From contig CALDMA010000249.1 of NCBI GenBank assembly GCA_937915075.1, positions 1 through 9,949 on the forward strand: a stretch of 9,949 nt of DNA, in the 5' to 3' direction. Positions within the stretch are counted from its first letter, which is position 1. The number at the start of each line of letters is the position of its first letter. Shown here in pieces: positions 1-6,213 of this stretch. The DNA is from an uncultured Oscillospiraceae bacterium (lineage in GTDB: Bacteria; Bacillota; Clostridia; Oscillospirales; Oscillospiraceae). The translations under genes and the position numbers were made by a program. Below the pieces are notes generated by a model, which made no database searches, was not told where the DNA came from, and was given only the letters and a program-made list of their open reading frames with translations.

Positions 1-366
1 TTGACAGGCAATTTCCCCCTTGACAAGAGTCATTTCATAACAGCCAATAAGGTGTTTTACTGCAACGCCGCGCCGCTGCTGGCGGCGTATCTTCTCTGCG
101 ATGTGCTGCTGAGCGTCGTCATGCTCGTGCTGATCTGGAAAAAGATGCTCCCTCTGAGAACAACCGGGCAGCGGATATTGGCGTCCTTTTGCAACCCCAT
201 CGCCTTTGCCGGGATCGTGGGCAACCTGTTCACACTGCTGCCGTGGCCGCTGGACCAGCTTGACCATGGAACGGAGTCCGCCGGCCACCTGTTGGTTCTG
301 GCGCTGGGGCTGGTTTTGCTGCGGGAAACGGCGAAAAGCGGAGAATGTAAGGAGATCGTGCAATGA
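1..366 (+). CDS. small multi-pass membrane protein, 5' end probably outside window
   Basis: The frame is open from the first base of the window, so the true start may lie upstream. The TTG at base 1 is only the first possible start and no ribosome site can be judged. The visible 121 residues hold about three hydrophobic stretches (roughly residues 23-46, 60-82 and 95-108) separated by short basic or acidic loops, so this should be an inner-membrane protein. I recognise no family motif. Its TGA (364-366) overlaps the ATG of the next gene in an ATGA, which points to translational coupling and a shared operon with the ATC-hydrolase-like gene. The function is unknown. Confidence 0.6.
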   Translation: MTGNFPLDKSHFITANKVFYCNAAPLLAAYLLCDVLLSVVMLVLIWKKMLPLRTTGQRILASFCNPIAFAGIVGNLFTLLPWPLDQLDHGTESAGHLLVLALGLVLLRETAKSGECKEIVQ

Positions 367-998
367 AATACATAGGAATGCCCATGGGAATGTGGGCGTT
401 GTTTGCGCTCTCGTTTCAAAAGCAGCTGACGGCGGTGTTCGGCTATGATGCTGATACGGCAAAAGGCATCGCAAAAAAAGCAAAATTGAAATACAAAGAG
501 ATCATCGCACACCTGCCGGAGTTTGAAAAAGACGACCGTTTTCAGATGAACCTCGTCAACTGCGCAATGATCGGCGCGTTCATTCTCTCTATGCCGAAGC
601 GTCCGGATGTGGAGCGGTTGACAGAGTATTACGCGAAGGCCATGATGACAAAGCCGATGAAATGGTTCTGCCGCAAGAGCGGAAAGAGCAAATTTACCGA
701 AAAGGACATTGCCGGCATGAAGGCGACCGCAGCCTTGAAAGCCGCCGACCGGAATCCCTACTCGTGGAACATGGAGTTTTACGAATACCCCGACGGCAGC
801 GGATATGAAGGCCGCTTTACAAAGTGCGGCATCTGCGTATTGATGCAAAAGCTGGGGCTTTACGGCCTCACGCCCGCGCTGTGCCGCCTTGACTACACGA
901 TGAGCGAGGCTGGCGGCGCGACCGACTTTGTACGGCAGTACACCCTCGCCTCCGGCGGGCCGTATTGCGACTGCGGATATAAGAGAAGAAACTTGTAA
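363..998 (+). CDS. L-2-amino-thiazoline-4-carboxylic acid hydrolase family protein
   Basis: This 211-residue soluble protein resembles the ATC hydrolase family (Pfam ATC_hydrolase), common in Clostridia. The founding members open the thiazoline ring of L-2-amino-thiazoline-4-carboxylate on the way to L-cysteine. The recognisable part is the C-terminal half: a C-x-x-C pair (C155, C158), then CRLDYTMSEAGG (174-185), and a closing motif YTLASGGPYCDCGYK (193-207) that ends close to the terminus as usual for the family. The start ATG at 363 has AAGGAG at 350-355 and overlaps the stop of the upstream membrane gene. Most clostridial members are uncharacterised and the real substrate may differ from ATC. 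Family assignment is fairly sure; the reaction is an inference. Confidence 0.8.
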   Translation: MKYIGMPMGMWALFALSFQKQLTAVFGYDADTAKGIAKKAKLKYKEIIAHLPEFEKDDRFQMNLVNCAMIGAFILSMPKRPDVERLTEYYAKAMMTKPMKWFCRKSGKSKFTEKDIAGMKATAALKAADRNPYSWNMEFYEYPDGSGYEGRFTKCGICVLMQKLGLYGLTPALCRLDYTMSEAGGATDFVRQYTLASGGPYCDCGYKRRNL

Positions 999-1011
999 GG
1001 GAGGGCACGAT

Positions 1012-1188
1012 ATGCTCGTCAAAACCGTGACCGAAGAAGAAATTCACGACATCGGCCACGCCTTCGGCTATTACGACTACGGGCAGGAGACGGGGATGAC
1101 CGCCGCCTTTTCCGGGCAGGAGGCGACGGCGGACTATAGAAGAATGCTACACGCATTTTCTCTCCGCGTATCGGAACGCGCTGGATGA
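1012..1188 (+). pseudogene. truncated GNAT-like acetyltransferase, N-terminal fragment
   Basis: The ATG at 1012 has a GGGAGGG ribosome site about 7 bases upstream and lies 13 bases after the ATC-hydrolase-like gene, so it was once a true gene of that operon. The first ~42 residues (TVTEEEIHDIGHAFGYYDYG, then a GM...F..E pattern) look like the start of small clostridial GNAT acetyltransferases. From about 1138 the frame stops resembling them: it runs through a low-quality tail and stops at 1188, giving only 58 residues where such enzymes normally have around 200. The acetyl-CoA-binding core is absent. The GNAT assignment rests on the N-terminus only and is tentative; that the gene is broken is more secure. 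Confidence 0.5.
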
Positions 1189-1315
1189 CTTCGACCGGCT
1201 GCCGATCGAGCAGCAGCCGGAGCGCATGAGCACCGTCAGTCAGGCCTGTCTGGAGGAGCTTTTACTCTGCCGGATGGCTGAAAATTATGGGGCAATAGCG
1301 TTCCATATTTTTTGA
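1139..1315 (+). pseudogene. C-terminal fragment of an unrecognised helical protein
   Basis: In the frame one base out of step with the preceding GNAT-like fragment, 58 codons stay open from the junction near 1139 to a TGA at 1313-1315. The translation begins EECYTHFLSAYRNALDDFDR and continues as charged, leucine-rich, probably helical protein (LPIEQQPERMSTV, then ACLEELLLCRMAENYG). It reads far more like real protein than the overlapping tail of the GNAT frame. There is no start codon with a ribosome site in this frame, so it is the 3' part of a gene whose beginning is missing. I do not recognise the family. A deletion or insertion junction near 1136-1140 would explain both broken halves. Confidence 0.45.
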
Positions 1316-1321
1316 ACGCCA

Positions 1322-1337
1322 GTTAGCGTTCTCTAAC
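1322..1337. promoter_or_regulatory. palindromic operator candidate upstream of ABC genes
   Basis: GTTAGCGTTCTCTAAC is an imperfect palindrome: GTTAG and CTAAC are perfect inverted arms, and 12 of 16 positions agree with the reverse complement. It sits about 108 bases before the TTG start of the first ABC gene. Size and symmetry fit a TetR-type repressor site, common for drug or metabolite exporters, but no such regulator is encoded in the window. I saw no convincing -35/-10 pair next to it. Confidence 0.4.
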
Positions 1338-1444
1338 CGCTGTTCCGAACCCTTGAATTAGATAACCTTAACCAAGCCGGATATGGGAAGGCAATGCAAA
1401 TCCTTCTGTATCATAGATCAAGTCTGAACCAAGGAGGTATCATC

Positions 1445-3217
1445 TTGAAAAAGCGATCCAATTTATCCCGGCTGCTGGAGTATGCCGGGAGCTACAAAAT
1501 TCTGACCTACCTTTCGTGGGTGCTGTCCGCTGCCGGTGCGCTGCTGGCGCTGGTGCCGTTCTGGTACATCTGGCGCATCCTGGGAGAGGTCATCGAGGCC
1601 GCGCCGCAGTATGAAAACGCGATTCATGTGACCCACTATGGCTGGATGGCGGTGGTGTTCGCTGTTGCCGCCGTGCTGGTGTACATCATGGGATTGATGT
1701 GCTCGCACCTTGCGGCGTTCCGCATCGCTACGAATCTGCGCCTTGCCATGACGAAGCACATCGCCACACTGCCGCTGGGAGCCATCGAGCAGTTCGGCAG
1801 CGGCAAGCTGCGCCGCACCATTTCGGAAACTGCCGGAGCGACGGAAACCTACCTCGCCCACCAGCTGCCGGACAAGGCTAAGGCGATGGCAACGATCGCG
1901 GGGCTTCTGGCGCTGCTGCTGATTTTCGACTGGCGGCTGGGGCTTTTGAGCCTTGTGCCGGTGGCGCTCGCCTTTGCGGTGATGACGAGCATGACCGGCA
2001 AGAAATTGCAGGAAAAAATGACCCAGTACCAGAATGCGCTGGCGGATATGTCCAACGAAGCGGTGGAGTATGTGCGGGGCATTCCCGTGGTCAAGACCTT
2101 CGGACAGACGGTATTCTCTTTCAAGAAGTTCAAGGGAACGATCGACAATTACGAGCGCTGGGTCATTGCCTATACGAAACAGCTGCGCTGGCCCATGACC
2201 TTTTATACGCTGGCGGTCAACAGCGTGTTTGTGTTCCTGATCGCGGGAGGCTTCCTGCTCTCCCGCGGCGGAGCGGATGGCGGTGTGCTGCTGAATCTGC
2301 TCTTTTACATCATCATTACGCCGGTCATCTCCGTGACAATGACCAAGCTGATGTTCATGAGCGAGAACGGCATGATCGTGCAGGACGCCATCACCCGCAT
2401 CGACAGCGTGCTGGAAAGCCCGCCGCTTTCTCAGCCGGAAGTGCCGCAGCATCCCAAGGACAGCGCCGTAACGCTGGATCACGTTACCTTCAGCTATGAC
2501 GGCGTAAAGAATGCCTTGGAGGATGTCTCCCTCTCCATCGGCGCAGGGCAGACCGCGGCGTTCGTCGGACCTTCCGGCGGCGGCAAATCCACGCTGGCGG
2601 CGCTGATCGCCCGTTTCTTTGACCCGCAGAGCGGCAGTATCTCCATCGGCGGCGTCAATGTAAAGGACATCGACAAAAATGAGCTGATGGATACCGTTTC
2701 TTTTGTGTTCCAGAACAGCCATCTCATCAAGGGCAGCATTCTTGACAACGTCCGCATGGGCAAGCCGGATGCTACGAACGAAGAAGTTCTGGCGGCGCTC
2801 CGCGCGGCACAGTGTACGGACATCATCGAGAAATTCCCGGACGGCGTGCATACGGTCATCGGCTCACAGGGCATTTACCTCTCCGGCGGTGAGACACAGC
2901 GGCTGGCCATTGCCCGCGCCATGCTGAAAAAAGCGCCGGTGCTGATTCTGGACGAGGCCACCGCCTTTGCCGACCCGGACAATGAGACGAAGGTGCAGAC
3001 GGCCTTCAACGAGCTGGCAAAGGGACGCACCGTCATCATGATCGCCCACCGCCTTTCTACCGTCGTGAACGCCGACCATATTTATGTGTTCAAGGACGGC
3101 CATCTTGCGGAGGACGGCAGTTTTGCGGAGCTGTCCGGACGCACGGGCAGCCTGTTCGGAACCATGTGGCGGGACTATCAGCAGTCCGTCCAGTGGAAAG
3201 TCGCAAAGGAGGCTTGA
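1445..3217 (+). CDS. ABC transporter, fused permease and ATP-binding protein (first of pair)
   Basis: This is a half-size ABC exporter-type protein of 590 residues: an N-terminal six-helix membrane domain (about residues 20-310) and a C-terminal nucleotide-binding domain (about 345-580). All ATPase elements are present: Walker A GPSGGGKST (375-383), Q-loop Q423, signature LSGGE (479-483), Walker B with D503 and catalytic E504, and switch H535. The D-loop region reads DEATAFADPDNE, a variant I associate with YbtP/YbtQ and IrtA/IrtB-like transporters rather than the usual SALD. I chose TTG at 1445 because AGGAGG (1432-1437) lies 7 bases before it; the in-frame ATG at 1394 has no such site. The next gene starts 3 bases after the stop, so the two products probably form a heterodimer. 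The substrate (peptide, drug or metallophore) cannot be told. Confidence 0.92.
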   Translation: MKKRSNLSRLLEYAGSYKILTYLSWVLSAAGALLALVPFWYIWRILGEVIEAAPQYENAIHVTHYGWMAVVFAVAAVLVYIMGLMCSHLAAFRIATNLRLAMTKHIATLPLGAIEQFGSGKLRRTISETAGATETYLAHQLPDKAKAMATIAGLLALLLIFDWRLGLLSLVPVALAFAVMTSMTGKKLQEKMTQYQNALADMSNEAVEYVRGIPVVKTFGQTVFSFKKFKGTIDNYERWVIAYTKQLRWPMTFYTLAVNSVFVFLIAGGFLLSRGGADGGVLLNLLFYIIITPVISVTMTKLMFMSENGMIVQDAITRIDSVLESPPLSQPEVPQHPKDSAVTLDHVTFSYDGVKNALEDVSLSIGAGQTAAFVGPSGGGKSTLAALIARFFDPQSGSISIGGVNVKDIDKNELMDTVSFVFQNSHLIKGSILDNVRMGKPDATNEEVLAALRAAQCTDIIEKFPDGVHTVIGSQGIYLSGGETQRLAIARAMLKKAPVLILDEATAFADPDNETKVQTAFNELAKGRTVIMIAHRLSTVVNADHIYVFKDGHLAEDGSFAELSGRTGSLFGTMWRDYQQSVQWKVAKEA

Positions 3218-3220
3218 GCA

Positions 3221-4960
3221 ATGATCAGATATTTACAAAGGCGCTATGCGCTCTCCCGCAAGGGCGCAGTGGACAACATCAAGGGCATTTTCAGCTGTGC
3301 GCTGCAGAACATCTCCTTCATGCTGCCGGTAGGACTTTTGTACCTGCTGGCGGGCGGGATCATGAACGGCACGCTGACAACAACGCGCCTCCCGTTCTAT
3401 GTGATCGGCTGCGTCGCGGCGGCGCTGCTCATTGTGGTCTGCACCCGGCTGGAGTATGACAACACCTATCTTGTCACCTATGTGGAGTCCGGTGTGCGCC
3501 GTGTGAACCTTGCGGAAAAGCTGCGGAAGATCCCGCTCTCCTTCTTCGGGAAGAAAGACCTTGCCGATCTGACCTCCTCCATCATGAACGACTGCGCCGT
3601 GCTGGAGCAGAGCCAGTCCCATTTCGTTGCGCCCCTATACGGCGCGATCCTCTCCACCACGGTCATCGCCGTGTCGCTGCTGTTTTTCAACTGGCGTATG
3701 GCGCTGGCTGCCATCTGGCCGCTGCCTGTGGCGTTTGCCATTGTCTCGTTGGCCTCCGGCGTGCAGAAAAGGCTCTCCCGCAAGGCAATGGCGGCGAAGA
3801 TCACCTGCGAGGACGGCATTCAGGAATGCATGGAAATCATGCCGGACCTACGCGCCAACAACGCAGAAGCCCGCTATCTTGCCGGGCTGGAAAAGAAAAT
3901 TCGCGCGGTGGAAGGCCGGCTCATCAAAAGCGAGCTGGGAACGGCTGTCTTCGTGGTTTCCGCAGGACTTGTGCTGCGGCTGGGCATTGCCACCACTGCC
4001 CTCGCGGGGGCAGCTCTGCTGGTAAAGGGCGAGCTGGATGTTCTGACCTTTTTTATGTTCCTGCTGGTCGTGTCCCGCCTGTATGACCCGCTGGAGGGGA
4101 CGCTGCAAAACCTTGCCGCCATCATCGGTACCAACAGTAACATTGAGCGCATGAATGAGATTCTGGATTGCCCCGTGCAGACCGGCAGCGAAGAACTGAC
4201 CAATCAGGGCTGCGACATTGTGTTCGACCATGTGGGCTTTTCCTACCAGAGCGGCGAAACGGTGCTGAAGGACGTGTCCTTTACGGCGAAGCAGGGACAG
4301 GTCACAGCGTTAGTCGGGCCCTCCGGCGGCGGCAAGACTACCGTTTCCCGTCTGGCAGCGCGGTTCTGGGACATTGACCGGGGCACGATCACCGTGGGCG
4401 GCATGGATGTGTCGAAGATCGACCCGGAAAAGCTGATGAGCCTCTATTCCATCGTGTTTCAGGATGTAACGCTGTTTGATAACAGCATTCTGGAAAATAT
4501 CCGCATCGGTCGCAAGGACGCCACGGACGAAGAAGTGATCGCGGCGGCGAAGCTCGCCAATGTGGACCAGTTCGCCGAAAAGCTGCCTGACGGCTGGAAT
4601 GCCAACATCGGCGAAAACGGCTGCGAGCTTTCCGGCGGCGAGCGGCAGCGCATCTCCATTGCCCGCGCCTTCCTGAAGGACGCGCCGATCATTCTGCTGG
4701 ATGAAGCCACCGCCAGTCTGGACGTGGAGAACGAAACGGCCATTCAGGAGGCCCTTTCCCGACTTATTAAGAATAAGACCGTCCTCATCATCGCCCACCG
4801 GATGCGCACCGTTTCCGGCGCGGACAAGATCGTAGTACTCAAGGATGGCGCGGTAGCCGAGCAGGGTTTGCCCGCGCAGCTGCTGCAAGAAGGCGGTATC
4901 TTCGCCCGCATGGTGCAGCTCCAGACCGAGAGCCAGGGCTGGACGCTCGCAAAAGCATAG
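3221..4960 (+). CDS. ABC transporter, fused permease and ATP-binding protein (second of pair)
   Basis: This is the 579-residue partner of the preceding ABC protein, with the same layout: membrane domain first (about residues 20-300), ATPase domain after about 335. Visible motifs are Walker A GPSGGGKTT (366-374), Q-loop Q414, signature LSGGE (470-474), Walker B with D494 and catalytic E495, a standard D-loop (DEATASLDVENE) and switch H526. Both ATP sites of the heterodimer therefore look competent. The ribosome site AAAGGAGG (3206-3212) overlaps the end of the first gene and the ATG is 3 bases past its TGA, so the pair is co-translated. Remnants of an excisionase and integrase follow directly, which suggests the pair may have arrived as cargo. 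The substrate is unknown. Confidence 0.92.
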   Translation: MIRYLQRRYALSRKGAVDNIKGIFSCALQNISFMLPVGLLYLLAGGIMNGTLTTTRLPFYVIGCVAAALLIVVCTRLEYDNTYLVTYVESGVRRVNLAEKLRKIPLSFFGKKDLADLTSSIMNDCAVLEQSQSHFVAPLYGAILSTTVIAVSLLFFNWRMALAAIWPLPVAFAIVSLASGVQKRLSRKAMAAKITCEDGIQECMEIMPDLRANNAEARYLAGLEKKIRAVEGRLIKSELGTAVFVVSAGLVLRLGIATTALAGAALLVKGELDVLTFFMFLLVVSRLYDPLEGTLQNLAAIIGTNSNIERMNEILDCPVQTGSEELTNQGCDIVFDHVGFSYQSGETVLKDVSFTAKQGQVTALVGPSGGGKTTVSRLAARFWDIDRGTITVGGMDVSKIDPEKLMSLYSIVFQDVTLFDNSILENIRIGRKDATDEEVIAAAKLANVDQFAEKLPDGWNANIGENGCELSGGERQRISIARAFLKDAPIILLDEATASLDVENETAIQEALSRLIKNKTVLIIAHRMRTVSGADKIVVLKDGAVAEQGLPAQLLQEGGIFARMVQLQTESQGWTLAKA

Positions 4961-4999
4961 ATCCATCTGAAAAACAGGGCAAGAGCGCACATTTTACCC

Positions 5000-5116
5000 A
5001 TGTGCGCGCGTATGCTGCGCAGTCCGAATTGCCCGTTTGTTCTCTATGTTGGGTCCAAAAAGCTGGTCAAACGCAGGGAGTTCGAGCAATATATCAGCCA
5101 TAAGTTGATGATTTGA
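5000..5116 (+). pseudogene. excisionase (Xis) C-terminal remnant
   Basis: One frame open to a TGA at 5114-5116 translates to RMLRSPNCPFVLYVGSKKL followed by VKRREFEQYISHKLMI. This is the characteristic end of the small winged-helix excisionases of Tn916-type elements, where a G-x-K-x-L-x-K-R-x-x-F-E pattern closes the DNA-binding domain. The helix-turn-helix half that should come first is missing, and the frame merges upstream with sequence right after the ABC stop codon. The ATG at 5000 has no clear ribosome site, so this is not a working gene. Its place just ahead of the integrase remnant, on the same strand, is the normal xis-int order. Confidence 0.6.
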
Positions 5117-5130
5117 CGGTAATTTCACTA

Positions 5131-5159
5131 TTGAGAAAAGAAAGCCCGTGTGCTACAAT
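5131..5159 (+). promoter_or_regulatory. sigma-70-type promoter candidate before integrase remnant
   Basis: TTGAGA (5131-5136) and TACAAT (5154-5159) are separated by 17 bases, a good match to a housekeeping promoter 50 bases before the integrase start at 5209. The -10 box lies inside the terminator-like hairpin of 5141-5183, so either this is a promoter whose RNA begins within the hairpin, or the match is chance. Confidence 0.35.
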
Positions 5160-5183
5160 CACATTGTTGCATAGGGCTTTTTT
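5141..5183 (+). terminator. terminator hairpin between xis and int remnants
   Basis: AAAGCCC (5141-5147) pairs with GGGCTTT (5174-5180), and the inside also pairs (ACAAT with ATTGT, TGC with GCA), giving a long stem closed by a CAC loop. The 3' arm runs into a six-T tract (5178-5183) and further T-rich sequence. It would end transcription from the ABC operon and xis before int. The A-rich 5' flank means it could also work on the other strand. Confidence 0.7.
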
Positions 5184-5208
5184 CTCTTTTTGAGAAAGGA
5201 AGCTCTAA

Positions 5209-5530
5209 ATGGGCAAGAGTTTACGAGGCAAAGAATGTGGTAAGGGTATCTGCCAAAGAAAGGACGGATTATATACCCGCTTGTATAAGCTCTGTGACGA
5301 AGCAGGAATTGAATGATTCTGTATGCACGCTTTACGCCACGCGGGCGATTGAAAGCGGTATGCAGCCGAAGGTTCTTCAAAAGCTGCTGGGTCATGCAAG
5401 CATAAAAACAACGATGGACAGATATGTCCATGTCACATCTGAATCCTTGGATCAGGCTGTGCGGTTATTTGAATCAAACAGGGTTTTCTGATATAAAAGT
5501 CCATGTGGAAATGGCGTAAAAATGGCGTAA
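5209..5530 (+). pseudogene. decayed Tn916-type tyrosine integrase
   Basis: Both ends of a conjugative-element integrase survive. From ATG 5209, with an AAAGGA ribosome site at 5195-5200, comes MGKSLRGKECGKGICQRKDG, the typical arm-binding N-terminus. At about codon 25 it jumps to LYKLCDEAGIE, a segment normally near the C-terminus, so some 250 residues are missing. An in-frame TGA (5314-5316) follows, then FCMHALRH with the catalytic arginine. The frame then shifts: from 5333 the text continues ATRAIESGMQPKVLQKLLGH and TTMDRYVHVT, including the histidine and nucleophilic tyrosine. TGA 5489 interrupts again and an in-frame NGVKMA tail ends at TAA 5528-5530. An intact relative would have about 390-400 residues. 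Function is certainly lost; the family call is firm. Confidence 0.85.
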
Positions 5531-5532
5531 AC
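5511..5532. repeat. tandem direct repeat, 11-bp period, overlapping integrase end
   Basis: ATGGCGTAAA occurs at 5511-5520 and again at 5522-5531, one helical turn apart. It overlaps the last codons of the integrase remnant. Tandem short repeats near the int end of Tn916-type elements commonly serve as arm-type binding sites for the integrase N-terminal domain, so this may be a leftover of the element's end. That role is inferred. Confidence 0.5.
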
Positions 5533-5740
5533 CGAAAACGTCGGATCGCAGAAACCCTTGATAAATCAAAACTTTTTAAGGAGATGCAGAGATATATGAA
5601 ATTAGGTATTGAAAGAAATCGGCCTGATTTCATAAGCTTCTAAAAATCCACAAAATTTCATAAAAAGGCATAACTTCAAGGTGTTTTGGATTTCGAGGAT
5701 CATAAAGCTCCATACCGTACTATATAGCTCCATGTCGGTT
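5533..5740. other. AT-rich gene-free stretch with short direct repeats
   Basis: I see no gene here on either strand. The base composition is clearly more AT-rich than the flanking genes. It carries short direct repeats: ATTTCATAA at 5627-5635 and 5655-5663, and AGCTCCAT at 5706-5713 and 5726-5733 (20-bp spacing). It probably represents the terminal non-coding part of the dead integrative element, or the junction with the host. I could not identify an attachment site. Confidence 0.4.
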
Positions 5741-5762
5741 TGGTACAGTAGTGGTACAGTTG
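5741..5762. repeat. second tandem direct repeat, 11-bp period
   Basis: TGGTACAGT is found at 5741-5749 and 5752-5760, again exactly 11 bases apart, about 230 bases beyond the other 11-bp tandem pair. The sequence differs from the first pair but the geometry is the same. It may be another recombinase arm site, possibly from a different element, or a chance duplication. Confidence 0.4.
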
Positions 5763-5764
5763 AT

Positions 5765-6045
5765 TTGTTATTTGAGAAAGGCTCTATGCAACGGCCTATT
5801 TCTCGCCCGCTCCAACAGGAGTGTGACACGCACTAAGGGAGTGCCATCTCTGCCGACGCACAAAGTCATAGAGGAGGCATAGCGTCCGGGCGCAAGCTTT
5901 GTGCTCCCAAAGTCTTTTGCGGCACGGGCGCTGGTCGAGCGGATACACGATGCACTGCGCAGTAATCGTCCCTGATCTGCACACATCAAAAATAGTGACC
6001 GCCATCTCAAAGAGCTGTTGCTCGCCGGGGTGGCGGTCATTTCTG
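5765..6045. other. palindrome-rich non-coding segment, possible repeat or structured RNA
   Basis: This GC-rich block between AT-rich flanks has no gene with a ribosome site. It contains several inverted repeats: GTGTGACAC (5821-5829), GCACAAAG (5858-5865) with CTTTGTGC (5897-5904), the perfect 10-bp palindrome ACTGCGCAGT (5954-5963) flanked by CGAT (5948-5951) and ATCG (5965-5968), and TGACCGCCA (5996-6004) with TGGCGGTCA (6031-6039). One plus-strand frame reads sensibly across two stops (TAG 5880, TGA 5973), with protein-like text such as FVLPKSFAARALVERIHDAL; the minus strand is open for 100 codons but lacks a ribosome site. It could be a mobile repeat, a structured RNA, or a decayed gene. 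Confidence 0.4.
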
Positions 6046-6116
6046 CACGGTAAGGGCGCTCATGGCTCATGCCGGCAATCGTGACGAAAGGACGATAGCT
6101 AAAGCGGCACTATTAC

Positions 6117-6157
6117 GTAAAAGCTCCCGGCATTCACGTGAATGTCGGGAGTTTTAC
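6117..6157. terminator. strong hairpin terminator, probably bidirectional
   Basis: Positions 6117-6137 and 6138-6157 are nearly perfect inverted arms (about 20 base pairs with one bulged G and one G-T wobble) meeting at CACGTG. The outer end is AAAA-GCTCCCG on the left and CGGGAG-TTTT on the right, so each strand ends its stem in a short T run. It lies about 57 bases past the stop codon of the GltS-family gene on the minus strand and is its likely terminator. Confidence 0.7.
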
Positions 6158-6213
6158 GCATTTGTTATTTATGATACGGAGCCATTACGACTGCCGCTTT
6201 TGGGCTCTCCCCC

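Noticed and set aside
1..6. TTGACA at the very start of the window, a perfect -35 box
   Set aside because: It lies within an open frame running into the window edge and has no -10 box at the right distance.
1353..1387. TTGAAT with a TATGGG-like box as promoter for the ABC genes
   Set aside because: Spacing of about 23 bases is too long and the -10 match is poor.
1463..2851. Very long open frame of 462 codons on the minus strand across the first ABC gene
   Set aside because: Shadow of GC-rich codons in the true gene. The plus strand has complete ABC motifs; the minus translation is low-complexity, rich in R, H and Q, with no recognisable domain.
5178..5790. Similar TTTGAGAAAGG(aa)GCTCTA strings near 5190 and 5772, possible element end repeats
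   Set aside because: The match is short, contains a gap, and covers a ribosome-site-like purine run, so chance is likely.
5768..6070. 100-codon minus-strand frame in the palindrome-rich segment
   Set aside because: No ribosome site before its ATG, odd composition rich in R, S and L, and a competing plus frame. Kept only as part of the unexplained segment.
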